Source of the DNA: Colius striatus
Taxonomy: Eukaryota > Chordata > Aves > Coliiformes > Coliidae
Direction: 5' to 3'
Length of the DNA: 64,000 nt
NCBI RefSeq assembly: GCF_028858725.1
Contig: NC_084767.1
Coordinates: forward strand, 2,655,501-2,719,500
Shown here piece by piece: positions 1-13,800 of this stretch; position 1 is the first letter of the stretch; the number at the start of each line of letters is the position of its first letter. Under the pieces are notes generated by a model. It saw only the letters and a program-made list of their open reading frames with translations, did not search any database and was not told the origin of the DNA. The translations under genes and the position numbers were made by a program.

Positions 1-2462
1 TTAGCCACCCAAATCAACCAAACTTGCAAGCTTAGCAGCACAATTTCCCCTCTTGGCGAGCAAACACTGCACACCATGAAGGTGCTGCTGCAATCACAGC
101 CACCTACAAGCAGCAGCAGCAGCAGCTGTTTTGGAACACAAAATGTGATGAAAAGAAACTTTCAATTCAGCTTCCTCACAGCTCAGATTCATGGCTTCCA
201 AAACACAGTCCTAACTTTTGCCCTCACCATTGGCATTTCCTTGCACATACTTCGACCTCCTAGGTACTGTTATACATCAGTCCACAGTGCTGGAACTTGG
301 ATTCAGTTTGGTGGCTTATACTCACCAAGCAGCCCTGCCAAGTCAGCCTTGAGCTCGTGGGAGGAAGAAGCTGTTTCCACCTCCCAACCAATGGCCCTTC
401 TGCTGATCCATCCCCAACACCTTGGAGGAGACATGCTACCTTCCCCTCTCCAGAACTGAATATGGCAGAGATGCTGGGAAGGGTGAGGCACCAGAAAAGA
501 AAGCAAGTTGTTGAGAAGTAAATCTTGCCCTGCCACCACCTTGGGTAGCACTACAGAGGCCTCAGAGCAGCCCCAGGTAGAGCAGCTGTCTGCCTTCTAC
601 CACTACAGCCCTTGTCATCACCCCTACCCTGCAAGGAAGCGCTGCTTGGTCTCCAGGATGCCTGCCGGTGATGATGTGAAATGTGAATAAGGAAAGCAGT
701 TTGTGCAGAAAAGTAATGATCCCTTTGGGATCTTCCCAGTTTATATGCAATTACACCAAGCAGCTAAAAAGGAGAAATGCTTGGCAGAGAAGGGAGGCGG
801 ATAATCTGCTGGTGTAAAGCCCTGCAGCTCCCAGAAGCAGGAAGCAATGTAAAGCAGAGCTGACATTTGAGGATGCACATGATCTCCGAGTTTATGGATG
901 TCAGGACATCTGCTACTACGACCTCATACAGATGAAACTACCTCTGCCTTCACCTGAGGCTGCTGCTGAGTGGTGTAGAGGAACTCACTGAGCTGAGCCT
1001 CACACAGGGGATTCCACTCCTTCATGCCAATTTATGGCCAATTCAGGAATTCAGCAACCATTATTTATCATCAGGGCTCTCTGCTAACCGTCACCACGTC
1101 GGTGAGGAGTTATTCAAATGAGCCTCCAAATTAGTGACTCTGCATTCATTTCTTTTATGTTCGTCTCAGTTTATGAGAAGTGTCAGCAAATCACAGGATC
1201 CCTCTCAGGGTAAATTACCTGGGGATTTTACGCATGATGGTTCTGCTGAGCTGCAAAGGCAGCGTGGCAGCGAGCTCATCACGCTGTTCCTCGTGCCTAA
1301 GGCACCAGGGAGAAAGAGCCAAACCGCTTCCAAAGGATGAGCAGGTTGGAAAGATGCTTAAAACATCTTGCAAGCAGGGCTGACGTCCCCTGTTGCAGAC
1401 TAGAGCATGCCCAGGCCATGCACTCATCTCCTTACTCCTGCAAGGTAATTTCCCTCTCCCCAAATTAATTGTTACTGAATGAGAGAGGAAATGAGAGCTC
1501 ACTCTCTTTATGCCTGATTTTATTGTCTGAGAAGAAAGCTTTACTCCCTGGCAGAAAGAAAACTAGGTTTTGTTTTGTTTAGAAGTGAAGAAATAGCAGG
1601 TCTTGACTCCACAGATTTCTGGCAACAGTTATGCCTTGGAAAAATAGTTGTGTTGGCAGCAAAGTGAAAGACTCCTGTCTGCTAGAGCAGCCTTTGGCCT
1701 CTGTGGATGTTTCTCCTGATCCCAGGCAGATGGAGCACATCTCCTACCCTGAAGCACTTCAGGGTTTTCTGCTCCAGGATCCCTGTGCCAAGTCAGACCG
1801 GCCTCAGCAACAGGGCGGGAGTCAAAGCCACCAGTTCCCATGGAGAGGGCTGGGAATAGGAGCTTACATGCAGGCAGCAGAGCCCAAGATGCCAAGGGAT
1901 GTCACTCCTCTTTGCAAAGGTGGAGGAACAGGAGGGCTGGGGAGTGATGCTGAGGGCCAGCTGGTCCATCACATCAGAGGCACCAGTCAAGAGTTTCTCA
2001 GGGTGCAGCTTGGCAGCGGGGGTCCCACACGAAAGCACGGGTGTATCTTTGAGCTGAGCTTTGAACAAAGAACAAAGGCTGCCTGGTGAGGTCAGAGGCA
2101 ATGCAGAGACCCAAGGCAGAAAGACCAGAACTAGAAGATTGCTCTAGGTGATACAGGCCAAAATGAAATTGGCCCTGGTGATGCCCAAGGCTGCAGAAGA
2201 GCCACAGAACAAGTCAGGACAGGAGCAGCTGTTTGCTCTTCTCTCAAAGTCTTCTGACTGGGAAGAATGGGTTTAGCCTCCAGTGCAGGAGTCCTGTGTG
2301 TCTCACCCATCAGCAGCAGCCAGCCAGGGCTGCAGGACAGTGCAGCTGGAGGAGCTCTGTAGCCCTGGTCCTTCCAGAGCATGTGGACCAGGAAAGACAC
2401 AGCTACAAATCCCAGGGCTGATCTTCCCAAAACTGAGGTGGTGTTTGGATAAAAGCTTTGAC

Positions 2463-2463
<1 letters not shown>
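1..2463. other. Non-genic stretch left of the TTTC tract
   Basis: No frame here resembles a known protein and none has a convincing exon structure. A short CAG run (about 107-125) gives a small serine-rich frame that I regard as chance. The segment at about 1015-1150 is AT-rich against its surroundings and holds TTATTTAT and CAAATTAG-type motifs, so it could be a regulatory element. Otherwise I see only mixed unique sequence. Confidence 0.6.
1015..1150. promoter_or_regulatory. AT-rich island, candidate conserved element
   Basis: This is a short AT-rich patch in GC-richer DNA, containing ATTATTTATC, TTATTCAAATGAG and CAAATTAGTGAC. Such homeodomain/POU-like cores packed together are typical of vertebrate developmental enhancers. 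The call rests only on composition and motif density; conservation was not tested. Confidence 0.22.
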
Positions 2464-2536
<73 letters not shown>

Positions 2537-2694
2537 CTTTCTCTCTTTCTCTTTCTTTCTTTCCTTCTCTCTCTTTCTTTCTTTATCTTTCTCTATTTCT
2601 TTCTCTTTCTCTCTCTTTCTTTCTTTCATTCTCTCTCTTTCTTTCTTTCTCTTTCTTTCTTTCTGTCTTTCTTTCTTTCTTTTCTTCTTTTTTT
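2464..2694. repeat. (TTTC)n polypyrimidine microsatellite
   Basis: About 230 bp of nearly pure pyrimidine on the plus strand. It begins with roughly 17 uninterrupted TTTC units and then decays into TCTCTTTC variants with a few interruptions. Reading frames of Phe/Ser/Leu (plus) and Lys/Glu/Arg (minus) across it are artefacts of the repeat. A homopurine-homopyrimidine tract of this length can form triplex (H-DNA) structures, and unit number is probably variable between individuals. Confidence 0.95.
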
Positions 2695-5600
2695 GGCATA
2701 TGCCTAAATAAAAACACAGAGCTGTCCAGCTGCCTTCAACTTTGCAATTACTATTCCTTCCCTAATGAATCTTCTGGGACCCACAAGCCCCAAATCCTGC
2801 ACAGTTCTCATGCTCTTTTTCTGCCCTGTAAGATGGCCATAGCGATTTTCATGTTAATTTCCCAAATTGGAAACAAAACAAGATGAGAAAGGGCAGGTAA
2901 TACTTTTTTCCTGTTTCGCCCTTCAACGCAGAAGTAGGGCAAAGTTTGCAGAGGGACCAAAGTAGAACAGCCACCAAGCTGCAGGTCTGAACATCCTTCA
3001 GTACGTGGCCAGGCCCCAGAAATAGAAAAGCACAAGATAAAAATAAACCACTGGGACTATTTCTTAACTTGATCCTTGGGAGAAAAGAAGTTCCTTCCTT
3101 ATGGTCCTTCTTCCAGCTCCGTGTTGCTGCTGGGCCCCCAGCGCAGTGCCATGCTGCTGGCTGCCCTCCTGGCAGACTTTGCCATGTACATCTGTGTCCC
3201 TAAGTGTAAAACCAGCTGGGCAGTGAGTCTAGAGACTTAGACACAGAGATGGTTTGGAGTCTCCTTTAGTGGTTTTGCACCTTTGATCTCTGGAACATGT
3301 ATTTCAAGCCCAGAAAGGGCTTTTGTGCTGGCCAAGGAAATAACTACATAGAAGAACAGAGAGAACTGATAAGGAATGGGGTAAAAGGATTGTGCTGCAA
3401 AGAGAAAAAGACAGCCTAGCCCTATGTCTTGAAACACCCAAGACATAAAGTGAGAACTCGGAAAGGTCAGGTTGAATTAGCTCTTGTAGAGAATGGCAAG
3501 AAAAATAAGAAGAGAAGCTTTAGCCACATACATCAGAGGAAAAGAAGGAAAGAAGAAATGGAGCTGTTACACAGAAAGGATAGGGTATAGATCAAAGTCC
3601 AAGTGTGATCCAAAACTAATGCATCCTCTTTCTAACATCTTGTCAGTGTGCAGAGGGCACGAGGATAACAACAACTGGGTGATGGATGTGGAAATGTCAT
3701 ATCCCTCCAGATCAAGAGTGAGGGCAACAAGCTCATGGCATGGGCAGGGCTGGTCCCTACCCCTCAGCACTCAACACCTGACACAGAGACCTGCCCATCA
3801 AAACATTCATCCAAGCAGAGGGAAAGGAGAACAGAAAACACAGCACCTCAGTTAAAGAGAGGGGGAAATGCCACTCCACCAACTACAGACTGTTCAGGCA
3901 TCCCATGCCACATGCCAGGCACAGAGCAAAGTCCAAGGGAAGGGAGAGTTGGAGCTCGGAGCCTATCAGCCTGTTTTCTGCTCCCCCAAGGGTGCCAGAC
4001 AGCCTGATACAGCTCACAGATAAGATATTGCCTCTGTAAATGGGAATAATGGAGATCTAATCTATCTCAACTGCAGTAAACTGTTTGCTGGAGCACCAGC
4101 CACTAAGCCCTCGATAGCCTTGGGGGAACAGGGACTAGCTATGAGGCACATAGCTCCAACCCAGGCTCCTGGGCTGGCAGGGCTATGGCAGGGGGCAGGG
4201 GCAGGTTTGGAACAGGTTTTCATGGATGATCTCAGACCAAAGAACAGGACTGGGTTCATGAGCATTCATGGACCTGAATGTCCCAGGCAAACAGAGGTCC
4301 AAAGAGTCTTTGAGCATTACTGTGGGAGTACCCCAGCGTCACGGCTTGGGAGCAGTTTTTGTCCCAGGCAAAAATACTGGAGGAACACCCCATTCCCTTC
4401 AGCCTGCCTGTGGCATACATGCCAGTGCTAATTCTCCTTCCCATAACTGAAGCATTCCACTTCCCTTCTGATTTCCAGACAATTCTAGGAAAATCCCCAT
4501 CTCTGCTAAGCAGAAGGTCGAGGCTGCAACATACCTAATCAGCTATGCTAATCTAATGCTTCCATGCAGCTCCCACGGCTGTCAGGCTGCACAGCCCAGC
4601 AGCAGCACCATGTTGTTTATTTGGAGTGAGTTACCTTTGAATTTCTGACCCTCTTTTCAAGAAGCTGGAACCCCCAAAAGCAAATTGCCTCATTGCACCT
4701 TCCCAGTTGCCTCTCCGTGGGTCGGAGGCGGCTGGGAAGCAGGCTGGGTCCGGGGGGGCTCAGCTCGCAGAGGGCCGCAGGGGAGTACTGGAACAAGCAA
4801 AGCTCTAATTCAATTTCTACCCACTTTCCCTTTTGCCTTCACTTCATTATAGATTATTATTTTTTAAACTGAAGGAAACACAGTCGATTCTGCATCCAAG
4901 TGCATTGCCCACAGGCTGGCTCCTCTCCTCCAGCCAGCTGATACAATCTTTACAGCAAGCTCCCTCTCAGCAGACCAGCAAGTCCTTCAGGGTTCGATGC
5001 TTCTTTTGGGGAGAGTCCCCCATCTCTTATGGAAAGTAGCATTTAATTTCCAGTTGGTGGTTGTTTCATGCAGCTTTTCAACTAGATAAGAAATGGCATC
5101 CATGCATAAACTTAGAATAATTCCCTGGACAAAAAGTTAGGATATCAACATATTTTGCAAGTGAGGCGTCCAGAGAAATGTCAGAAAGGGTCATTTCACT
5201 TGGGTTTCCAGCCTATTCTACAGCCCAACCTACTTGTTATGCTGCAGATGAGCACCAATTTCTAAATAAGTTGTTTCAAAGCAAAAAAAACCCAAACCAT
5301 TCTCCTTTGAAAAGTGTCAATGCGAGACTTCACAAAGATTTCTAAATATAGATACTTCAAAAGAACAAGTGCAATGAGGAGACTGGTCAAAAACGTGTCC
5401 TTGTCTGTGCAGACTGGCAGCTCTAAAGAACTCGTGTTTTCTGATGAAAAGATGCTGTACTGCAAATGTTGCCTGGGCAGACCCCTGCGCTGAGAAAGCT
5501 CCAGCTCACCCCATGGCAGCAGAGAAGGCTCAGGGTATGAAATGACAGCCTGACAGCCTTTCCAGGCCCAACATGGCTCTTTTCCACTTTCTTCACCACT

Positions 5601-7215
5601 CACCTCTATGTCTGGGGTCCTGCTGTGGGGTACACATAGCTTGGGACAAGGGGAGTGTGGATGCTTCACCGAGCTGCAGGATTTGGCTCGGCCATCTGGC
5701 CAGGATCCCTTACAATTGCCCCATGCCTTGTCCTGTCCCCTGTATAACTTCAATCCAATAGGTCTTCTCAAAGGGCAGCAGCTCACAGCTCCAATCCCAT
5801 TACCTCCTGCGAGGTTGCAAAGGTTACTTTGGGGTCCCCATGCCCTACCTCCCCTTGGCCATCCTACCTGCACCGCTGAGACCCCGCGGGCAGGGAATTG
5901 GCACGTGGGCAGCGATCGGCCGTGGGGACGGTCCTGCCATTCCTGAACAAGTCCAGCCACACGTCACAGAAAGATTTCTGAGTGTTTTTGGAATGATTTG
6001 AGCTGTTCTGGAGCACTCCTTGCAGACTTCAGCTGGGTTTTGGGGGGAGCATGCTCCTCAGAGAGAGCTGTTTCCTATTTTTGTCGGCACATTGAACATA
6101 GCCTCTAAATTAAAGTCTTCTATTTCAAGTCTATTTTGATCAACCCTGCTTCCTTCAGTTTAAAAGATACAATAAGAATAGATGAGCTCTTACAAATTAA
6201 AAGCCTCTCTTGCTTAACAAAGTGTCTCTTTACAATAATTAATTGTCTGGACAGAGATTCCAGCCCTACGTTTTCGGCCTCATTCCCCTGAATAAGGGAG
6301 GGGAGGAACCTCAAAAGGTGTATTTGGGAATTTGTTGCCTCACCAGGATGGCTCTCATGCTTCCCAGCAGGAATGGGGCTGACCAGTCCACTCGAGGTGA
6401 GCCCATCCTGGGCACAGCAGTGGCTGCTCCTCTCCATCAGCAGGGCTCTTATCCAGCCCCTGTCACAATCTCAGCTTGTGGTTTGCAGAAGGCTCCAGGC
6501 ACGTTTCACCCCCTGCTTTTAGATCTTTTTTTCATAGGTGGTTATTAACAGATGTCAGGTCTTTTGCTCTGAGCCACTATGTTCCCACGTGGATGGCTCC
6601 CAGAAGCTCATGGTATATAGAGGCTGTATATATGGAAGAAAGATGTGAAAGCAATGCTGGGGTGCTGCTGCTAGCAGTGCCTCTTGCCAGGTGCTCCAGC
6701 TCTGTGCTGATTAAGTCTAAATTAATCTTAGGTTTTGCCATCTAAGCCCTTGGCTGCTACTTTTCCTCTCAGGTGTAGGGAGCTCCTGCTTTCTTTCCCT
6801 GTGGCAAAACTAGAAGTATATGCAGGTTATGACATCTGCTCAAAATCCCATCAGTCTTTTTCTCAGAGGATACATCCTCTGTCACATGGATACTTCACCC
6901 TTGGTGCTTTTCAGACAGAAAAGCCTCCATCAAGAATGTTGTAGTTGGCTTTGCTCACCATGAGAGATACTCCAGGTCCTCCTGCACACAGGAGACAAGG
7001 GATGGGCTGGTATGAGCTAGGATCAAGCCTGAGATTATGAGGAGTGCCACCTGCAGAAGAGAACATTTACACTGTGGGCAAGGCTGAAAGATCCACTACT
7101 TCTTTACCCCCTCCCACATGCAGCTGCAGCACCATTACAAGCCAGGGAGCAGCATCCCACAGCTGCTGCCCCCTTTTTTCCAATATTACTTGCAATGAGA
7201 CACAAGACAAGAGTC
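2695..7215. other. Non-genic unique sequence
   Basis: I see no recognisable exon, RNA gene or repeat family across this 4.5 kb. AATAAA hexamers occur near 2706 and 3047 but no transcript can be tied to them. The only frame over 200 codons (5262-5960, minus) has no recognisable domain and no splice context. An AT-rich patch at about 4515-4645 is noted separately. Confidence 0.6.
4515..4645. promoter_or_regulatory. Candidate conserved non-coding element
   Basis: The patch contains ACCTAATCAG, GCTATGCTAATCTAATGC and TGTTTATTTGG close together, resembling TAAT, POU octamer-like and forkhead cores. It stands out from flanking sequence by composition only. No cross-species comparison was possible. 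Confidence 0.22.
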
Positions 7216-7825
7216 TGTCATGGTTCCAGCCCAGGGGGCAACAAGGCCCCACACAGCTACTCTCTCACCCCCCCTCCCCACACCTCCCCTAGGATAGGGG
7301 GAGGGGAATTGGCAAGGAAGATCAAAACCCATGGGTTAACATAAGAACAAGTATAATAACTAAAATAAAACATAATAACAGTAAGAAGAATGAAGCACAA
7401 TAATAGCAATTAAGAGAAACAAAAACCAAGAAAAGACAAGTGATGCCCAATGCAATTGCTCACCACCCACTGACCGATGCCTGAGCAGTGATCCACTCCT
7501 GCCCACCTCCCTCCTCCTTGTTTCTATACTGAGCATGATATCCTGTGGTATGGAACAGCCCTTTGGCTAGTTGGGCTCAGCTGTCCTGCTTGTGTTGCCT
7601 CCCAGCTTCTTGTGCACATAGCAGCCCACCTCCACCTGCCCCCCATCTCCAATCCAGGCACTGGCCAGACAAAGTGAGAAGCAGAAACGGCCTTGATGCT
7701 GTGCAAGTGCTGCTCAGTAATAACAGTGCTGTGCTATCAACATTCTCTTCAGCATATACCCAAAATATAGACCTGTAGCAGCTGCTAGGAAGAAAATTAA
7801 CCCTGTCCCAGCCAAAACCAGGACA
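7216..7825. mobile_element. Solo LTR of an avian endogenous retrovirus (fossil)
   Basis: About 610 bp bounded by TG and CA: it starts TGTCATGGTTCCAGCCC and ends in CCAAAACCAGGACA. In between it has the A-rich AATAACTAAAATAAAAC stretch and the segment reading AAGACAAGTGATGCCCAATG. This layout matches, from memory, a very common avian ERV LTR family usually grouped with ERVL/class III elements. No internal retroviral genes flank it, so it looks like a solo LTR left by recombination. A clean target-site duplication is not visible. Divergence from the remembered consensus suggests an old insertion. The direction of the original provirus was not decided. Confidence 0.75.
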
Positions 7826-10800
7826 AGGTCACAGCAGTTTGGCACAGAAGAACAACATGTTGCAGGGAGACCGTTACAGCCTCTGCCCTGCTCTGGCTGA
7901 GCTTGCCTACACCACTGCAAGCCAGGAGCCACAGCAGGATGCTGCTCCCTCCTCAGCGGTCCTCGCTGTTGGGGGCTGCTGGTGCCACACACCCACACCG
8001 ATGCCCAGCTCTGCATCTCCTGCTGGGAGCAGCTCAGCACTGCCTCAGCCCCACAGTGCCTCTGCACCTCTCGGTCCTCGCAGGGCCTCCCCGTGCCCTG
8101 TCTGCCCGTGCCCAGGCAGGGGCCAGCATGGGGCCCAGGCAGGCTGTGAGCTGGCAGCAGCAGCCAGCAGCCTGCTGGGGCAATGCCTGCAGCCAGGGCT
8201 GCGCACCAGCTCCGTGCTGCTTGCCAGCCCCGTGGCCAGCCCGCTGCAGGGGAGCGTTTTGCTAATCCTTTTATTCCTGCCCCATGCCCAGCAGCACAAC
8301 CTCCTGCCAGCTTTGCAGGGAAATGCTTCGGAAGCATGCAGCAAAAGTGTGGTAAGATGCATCACACCACCTTTGTCTCCCAGCTTCTGTGCTTTGGCAT
8401 GGACACCTGGGACTCAAGCAGCCAATCCTTCCCCACAAAGCAACATGGTAGGAGCCATCTTCCTGCCCTGAGAGGTCTTGAACTACCCAAACAGCCTTGG
8501 AGCAGGCATTTATACATTTCACTGGCCCCAAGGTTAAACCAGACAGCTCATTCCCACAGAAATTGGCTGACCTGGCCCAAAAATGCTTCAGGGCTGAAGC
8601 CCAGAGCATTCCCTCCTCCCACCCTGCTCCCAGACCAAAAGCAACCCCTGGCTCAGCCTCCTCCACACCCAGAGAGGGCAACACAGCTGTGCACAACCCC
8701 AAATTAAGAATCTGCCACAAGGTATCACCCAGGCCATGATCTCAGCAGTGGAAAAAAGGTGAGTCTTCACCTGACCAAGGATGCTCCTTACTAGTGCAAG
8801 GCCAGCACCCTCCAGTCCTCGTTAGAGCTTGGAGAGCTTTGTATAACACAAACAGACCTGGAAATAAACCTCTGACATCCTCTTGCTGCACAAAGAGAAG
8901 CTTGAGAAATATATCACAGACTGTGTCTATAGTCTGACGCTATATCACAGCAGATGGGATCTTGCTAAGCCTCCTTAGGATCAGCATTCCAGCAACCAAG
9001 GGGGTGGGAAAGACCCAAGCGTCCCTTCGTTCTCCAGTACATGTGTCCCAGTACAGGAAAGGTGCCTTTGACAAGGAAACTCCTCGAATAGTCAGGGTTT
9101 ATGGCATGCTAAAAACCTGTATGCTAGCAGGATGTTGCTCTGGAGCTCAGCAACAGCCCAGCGAGGGTCTCCCAGTGCCGTGGGGAGCTGCCTGGTCTGC
9201 AGGCAGCATCAGCTCCTTGCACAGCCGCCGGGGCCCGTGTTGGACTCACTGCAGCATTTTTTACATGTCTTGTCCTTGCAATATTTATTTCTCACAAGTA
9301 TGCTCTGGCTTACACAGCCCCTGGCAGGGAATATCAAAGGTTTCTGTCAGAACTTACCATTTTGTTCAGGACAGGATTTCACAGGAAAGTATTTGTTTAA
9401 AAAAAGAAGAAAAAAAAAACCCACATCAACACACGATGGAAGAGTCTCACCATGTGTATAATCCACTGGAAATCAAAGTATTCAGATGATTTGAGTAAGC
9501 TACTGGCCTCTCCCAGGAAAAGCGAGGCAAAGCAGCAGTCATTGGCAGGGTCACCACCTTTCCAGGGCTTTTTAGATTCATTTTTTCCCAGAGGAAAACA
9601 GCTCAGCACAAGTATCATTTCCCTACTCCAGGATCTTCTGCCAGAGTTCACATACAGGTCTCTGAAACTCAACCAGACACCTCGCTGGCTCTTCTCAGCC
9701 TGCAGTGCCCAGGATGCTCCTTTGTCCCCAGGTACATTGTTTTCTAGATACTGTCTGCTCCTCTTCCCTCCTTTGGCATTTCCAAACCCAGACCAGGCTG
9801 GGGAGTACAGCACCAAGCTGCTCCTCTGAGCCCTTCTCAGAGCTGAGCTGCCACATGTCATCTCCCAGGTTGGCTGCCACCTTCCAGGCACGACCTCAGC
9901 ATCTGAGGCTTTTCAGGAATCCTCATGTTTGCCAAGTCTCACACCCCTATGCCTGGAGTCCCTGACTTTCCCTGCCTTCTCTTGCACTTTCCTAGCACTG
10001 GTGTAGCCTTCAATAACTGCTGCTTTACAAACACATAAAAAGGATATCAGAAGACCTCTCCTAGCCATTTCCTGACTCCCTACTCACTCCACAGCTCAGT
10101 GCAACCCACTTGGGGAATTTCCCATCTTAGGAGTGTCTCTGGTTGCTGCCTGCTCCATGCAGCCCAGCAAGCCTGGCCAAGATGGGGTCAGTTGCCAGGT
10201 TTGCTGGGTCTCAAGTGCTTTGTTCAGTGTACTTCCACTGCTGCTTTCCAGCCAAAGCCTCTGCAAGTATTACATCTGCCACTTCCCAGGTTGCTTCTGC
10301 AGATGTGCAGTGCACAACAGCCTGTGCCAGTAGGAATTCCCTGCCCTGCCTGTCAGCTTTAGGTCCTGCTGTTTCCCCACACCTCACTGTGCAGTCCCTT
10401 CCAGCTGAGCTTCTCACATCTCAGAGTTGTGCAGAATTGATGTGTTTCCCTATGACCCAGTCTCCTCTGCAAGCCTGAGGCTGCTCTGCCACCAGACCCC
10501 CATCATCCTGCACACAGCATCTTTCTGCAGCACTGGGACCAAAGGATCCAGCCTGGGGACAGGCACAGCAGCCCAACCACCAGCCCAAACACCAGCTCAG
10601 TCTCTGGCTGCTGGCTTGGGAGAGGCCAGGGTGCTAGTCGCAGCAGCTTTGGGCAGCAGTGCAGGGGGACAGTGCAACTGGCTGATGATGCTGGGTGAGA
10701 GTTTGAACCCTGGAAGATCTTCAGAAGCATTGAGAAGATGGAGCATGCTGAGGCCAGAGCCTGTCCCAGGCTCTCCTGCCTCCCAGGCAGCAGGGACCTT

Positions 10801-13800
10801 TCTTGGGGAAAGATTAGGGCAAAGGGGCTGGAGTGGGGATCCTGCCCCAATAACCAGATCCTTCTATCCCTACACAGCACTTCTGGACCTTTCAGAGAAA
10901 AGATCCCTCCGAAAGCAGAGCCAAGCAAGGGGCCCTGGAATAAATCAACACTCCAGCCACTTTAGCTGACACAGACATTCCTGAGCAGATTTGCCTCTTG
11001 TTTTGCAAGAGGAATCCCTCCACAGCACACACACTAGCCACTTGAAAAGCTCCAAACAAAGCCAGCCCACAGCTCTGCTACCCAGATACATCACAGGGCT
11101 GCTGATCAATGGGAAAACTCTCTGGCTCCAACAGATCATAAGCTTATTAAAGATAGATCCATGCTTTGGTCTGCAGAGATAGACACATCAAAGGCATTGT
11201 GGCACTGGTGGCCTGTGTGCCAGTGCCACCAGTATCCCTGTTCAGTAGAGACGGAAGCTGGAATGTGCTCTGTGTTCCCAGTGCAGGGTGTTCAGGGAGC
11301 TCAGCCTGGCTGGAGGAGCAGCAGGACCCAGTCTCTTTCCAGAATGGGGAGCGCAGGGACACATCCAGACTTTAGTTAAGTCAGTCCTTGGCTATTTGCT
11401 CGAGGGGCTCCAAAGTGGCTTGTAGGGACACACTCGCAGTGTGTCACTGCCAGTGCCGCTCTCCCCAGGCCATGTGGAGCTGGAGAAGGGACCAAGCAGG
11501 GCTGAAGCTCTACTGACAGCCCAGGACCTTGAGAGGAAGAGCTAAAAAAAGGCAGCAAGTCCTCAAACATCTGGCCCAGCAGCTGATATTTGCACAGTGC
11601 TTTGAAACCTGCAGATCCGAGACACACAAAGGGCTGTTGCTGTCTGTTTGACATTTGGTGTGGTTCCTCCCTGCTATCCCATTTGTGGAAGGCAATTTTC
11701 AGCAGAGCTGAGTGCAGCCTTGTGGAAAAGATGCCCAGCCCAGAGCACTGGTGCCACTGACCCCATCATGGCACAGAACCCCCAGCACATCAGCGTGGGC
11801 TCCTCCAGCCATCTCCAGTTGCACGGGAAGCAAATTTCCACCCCAGCGTTGTCTGGGCTCGTTTCCTCCTCCCGCTTTGCAGCTTCCCCCCCTTATTCCT
11901 TATCTCTCCCCGCTGCAGCCTGAGAGCCTCCGTCCTCCCTGTGGCCACTGAGCCACCCCAGCTCCAGGCTCAGTTGTGCTGGCTGTTGTAAGCCTCAGAC
12001 TAATTGCAGAGCCAGATTTGTGCTGGGAGTGAGCCACAGCATCGGGCCTCCCGGCAGCGGGCAAGTGCATGCTTGCAGCACGGAGCCACTCAGCAAGGAG
12101 GCTTTGCATGTGGCAAGCAAGCAGCAAGGGCCCTGAAACCTTAACATGAGCAAGGAAGGCGATAGCAACACAAGGAAGCAGTAGTGGAGGCAGGAGGCAT
12201 CCCACCCTTCGCTCTGTGCCTGGCACAGGTCGGTGCAGCCCGACACACCACATGCCGGGAGCATGGCTCCACTTTCGGCATTTCAAACTTGCCGGATAAC
12301 CTCGGTGTCTGAGGTCACACCTCTGATCCCACCCACTTGTGGTCTGACTCATGTTGCAGTCACTGAGCTGCCTGGATATTGGTACGAGAGGAGGGAGGGA
12401 GGAGTGGAGGTAGCTGCTGCTCGCAGCACACGCTTCTGCTTTCACAAACTGAGCCGCACACATCGGGAGAAAGTTGGAGGCAGCGCAGGCACCGAGGGCT
12501 CCCTCCTGCTCCAAGGCTCTGGGAAAGCAGCACCTTGCTCAGGTAAAGCTTTTGCCTTACTTTTTGCTTGCTTGTTGCACTGGTAAATCACTTTCTAGAT
12601 GAGATCTCAGAGAGGCTGGGGTGTGCTAAGCATCCAGCAATGGACCATCCAGACCAGAGCGGGAGTGTTTCTCATCTAACCCTCGCACCGTCGTGATCCT
12701 GCTGTGCCCAGAGGCCAGTTTGGGGACTTTTGCTGGCTGTTGCTGGTGGGAACTGCTGGAGGGTCGGAGGGGGGCATGAGTGGAGCGTGCCCAGGGCAGA
12801 CACACAGTCCTGCCCTATCTAAGCCTCTGTGGATGTGAAGCGTCTCTGCCCCAGCAGCCTCCCCACGAGGTTTGCTGCTGAGCCAACTTCTGACACCAAG
12901 CTGCCCGAGCCCTTTCCCCAAGCACCTCAGCCCTCCATCCAGTGCTCCACACCCTGGCAGCTGGTGGGCAACTGCTGAAGCAGGGGTTGTCCTGTCTGGG
13001 GGCACAGCTGGCTCTGTGGTATCCCCCGGGCTGGGTAACCCCAAGCTGGGCTGTTGCCCTGGCACAGAGGGGGTGGGTAGTCTCCAGGGATATGCAGTGC
13101 CCACCGTCCCTTGGTCAGGATAGCAGGCTGAACCCTGGGACTTGTGGAGGGCACTCCAAGCAGCTCCATGAGCCCAAACCCTCTGCTTTCAGTTTCTCCT
13201 CTCCAGGGCACCCTCTGCAGAAAAACTTTCAAAATGCTGACTAGTTTCCGCCTGCCTCTTTGGGTTTTCTGCTTTTAGGGGTCCCCAACTTCCTCATACC
13301 CACAAAGCACTTTTCTTCCTGGGGAGAATGATGGAGGGCTGGTGGTCGTGATGGTAATTGTGTCCTGCCTCCCCCAGCCCCTCTGCTCACACCAGAAACA
13401 GTAACTGCTGCTGTGTCAGGGTTCAGGCTGGGATAGCGGCAGAGACAGCACCAGGCTGCAGAGGAAACCAAGGAACTGGGACAGAAGTGCCTGGGGATGC
13501 AGCCAGGCAGGACCCCAGTGTCCACCCACAGCTCCAGAGAAGCTGCAGAGGGGCTTTGCAAAAATAAGACTCCAACTGTCTGTGTGCACCTGTAAGATCA
13601 TGGGGTGAGCTGTGTCTGCCCACCTGGATGAGGGCACAGGGCACTTCGGATGGGTGAGTACCCACGAGCAGCACATCCAACAGCACTGTCCCAGGAAGCA
13701 GAGATGAGTGATTGCAGGGAAGAGACAGAAACAAGGCAACAAGAGCTCCAGCGATGGGGCTCACCGAGTGCGGGGGCGGAGGCATGCCGGGGGATGCAGC

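Noticed and set aside
2283-2886. Phe/Ser-rich and Lys/Glu-rich frames
   Set aside because: They are translations of the TTTC microsatellite.
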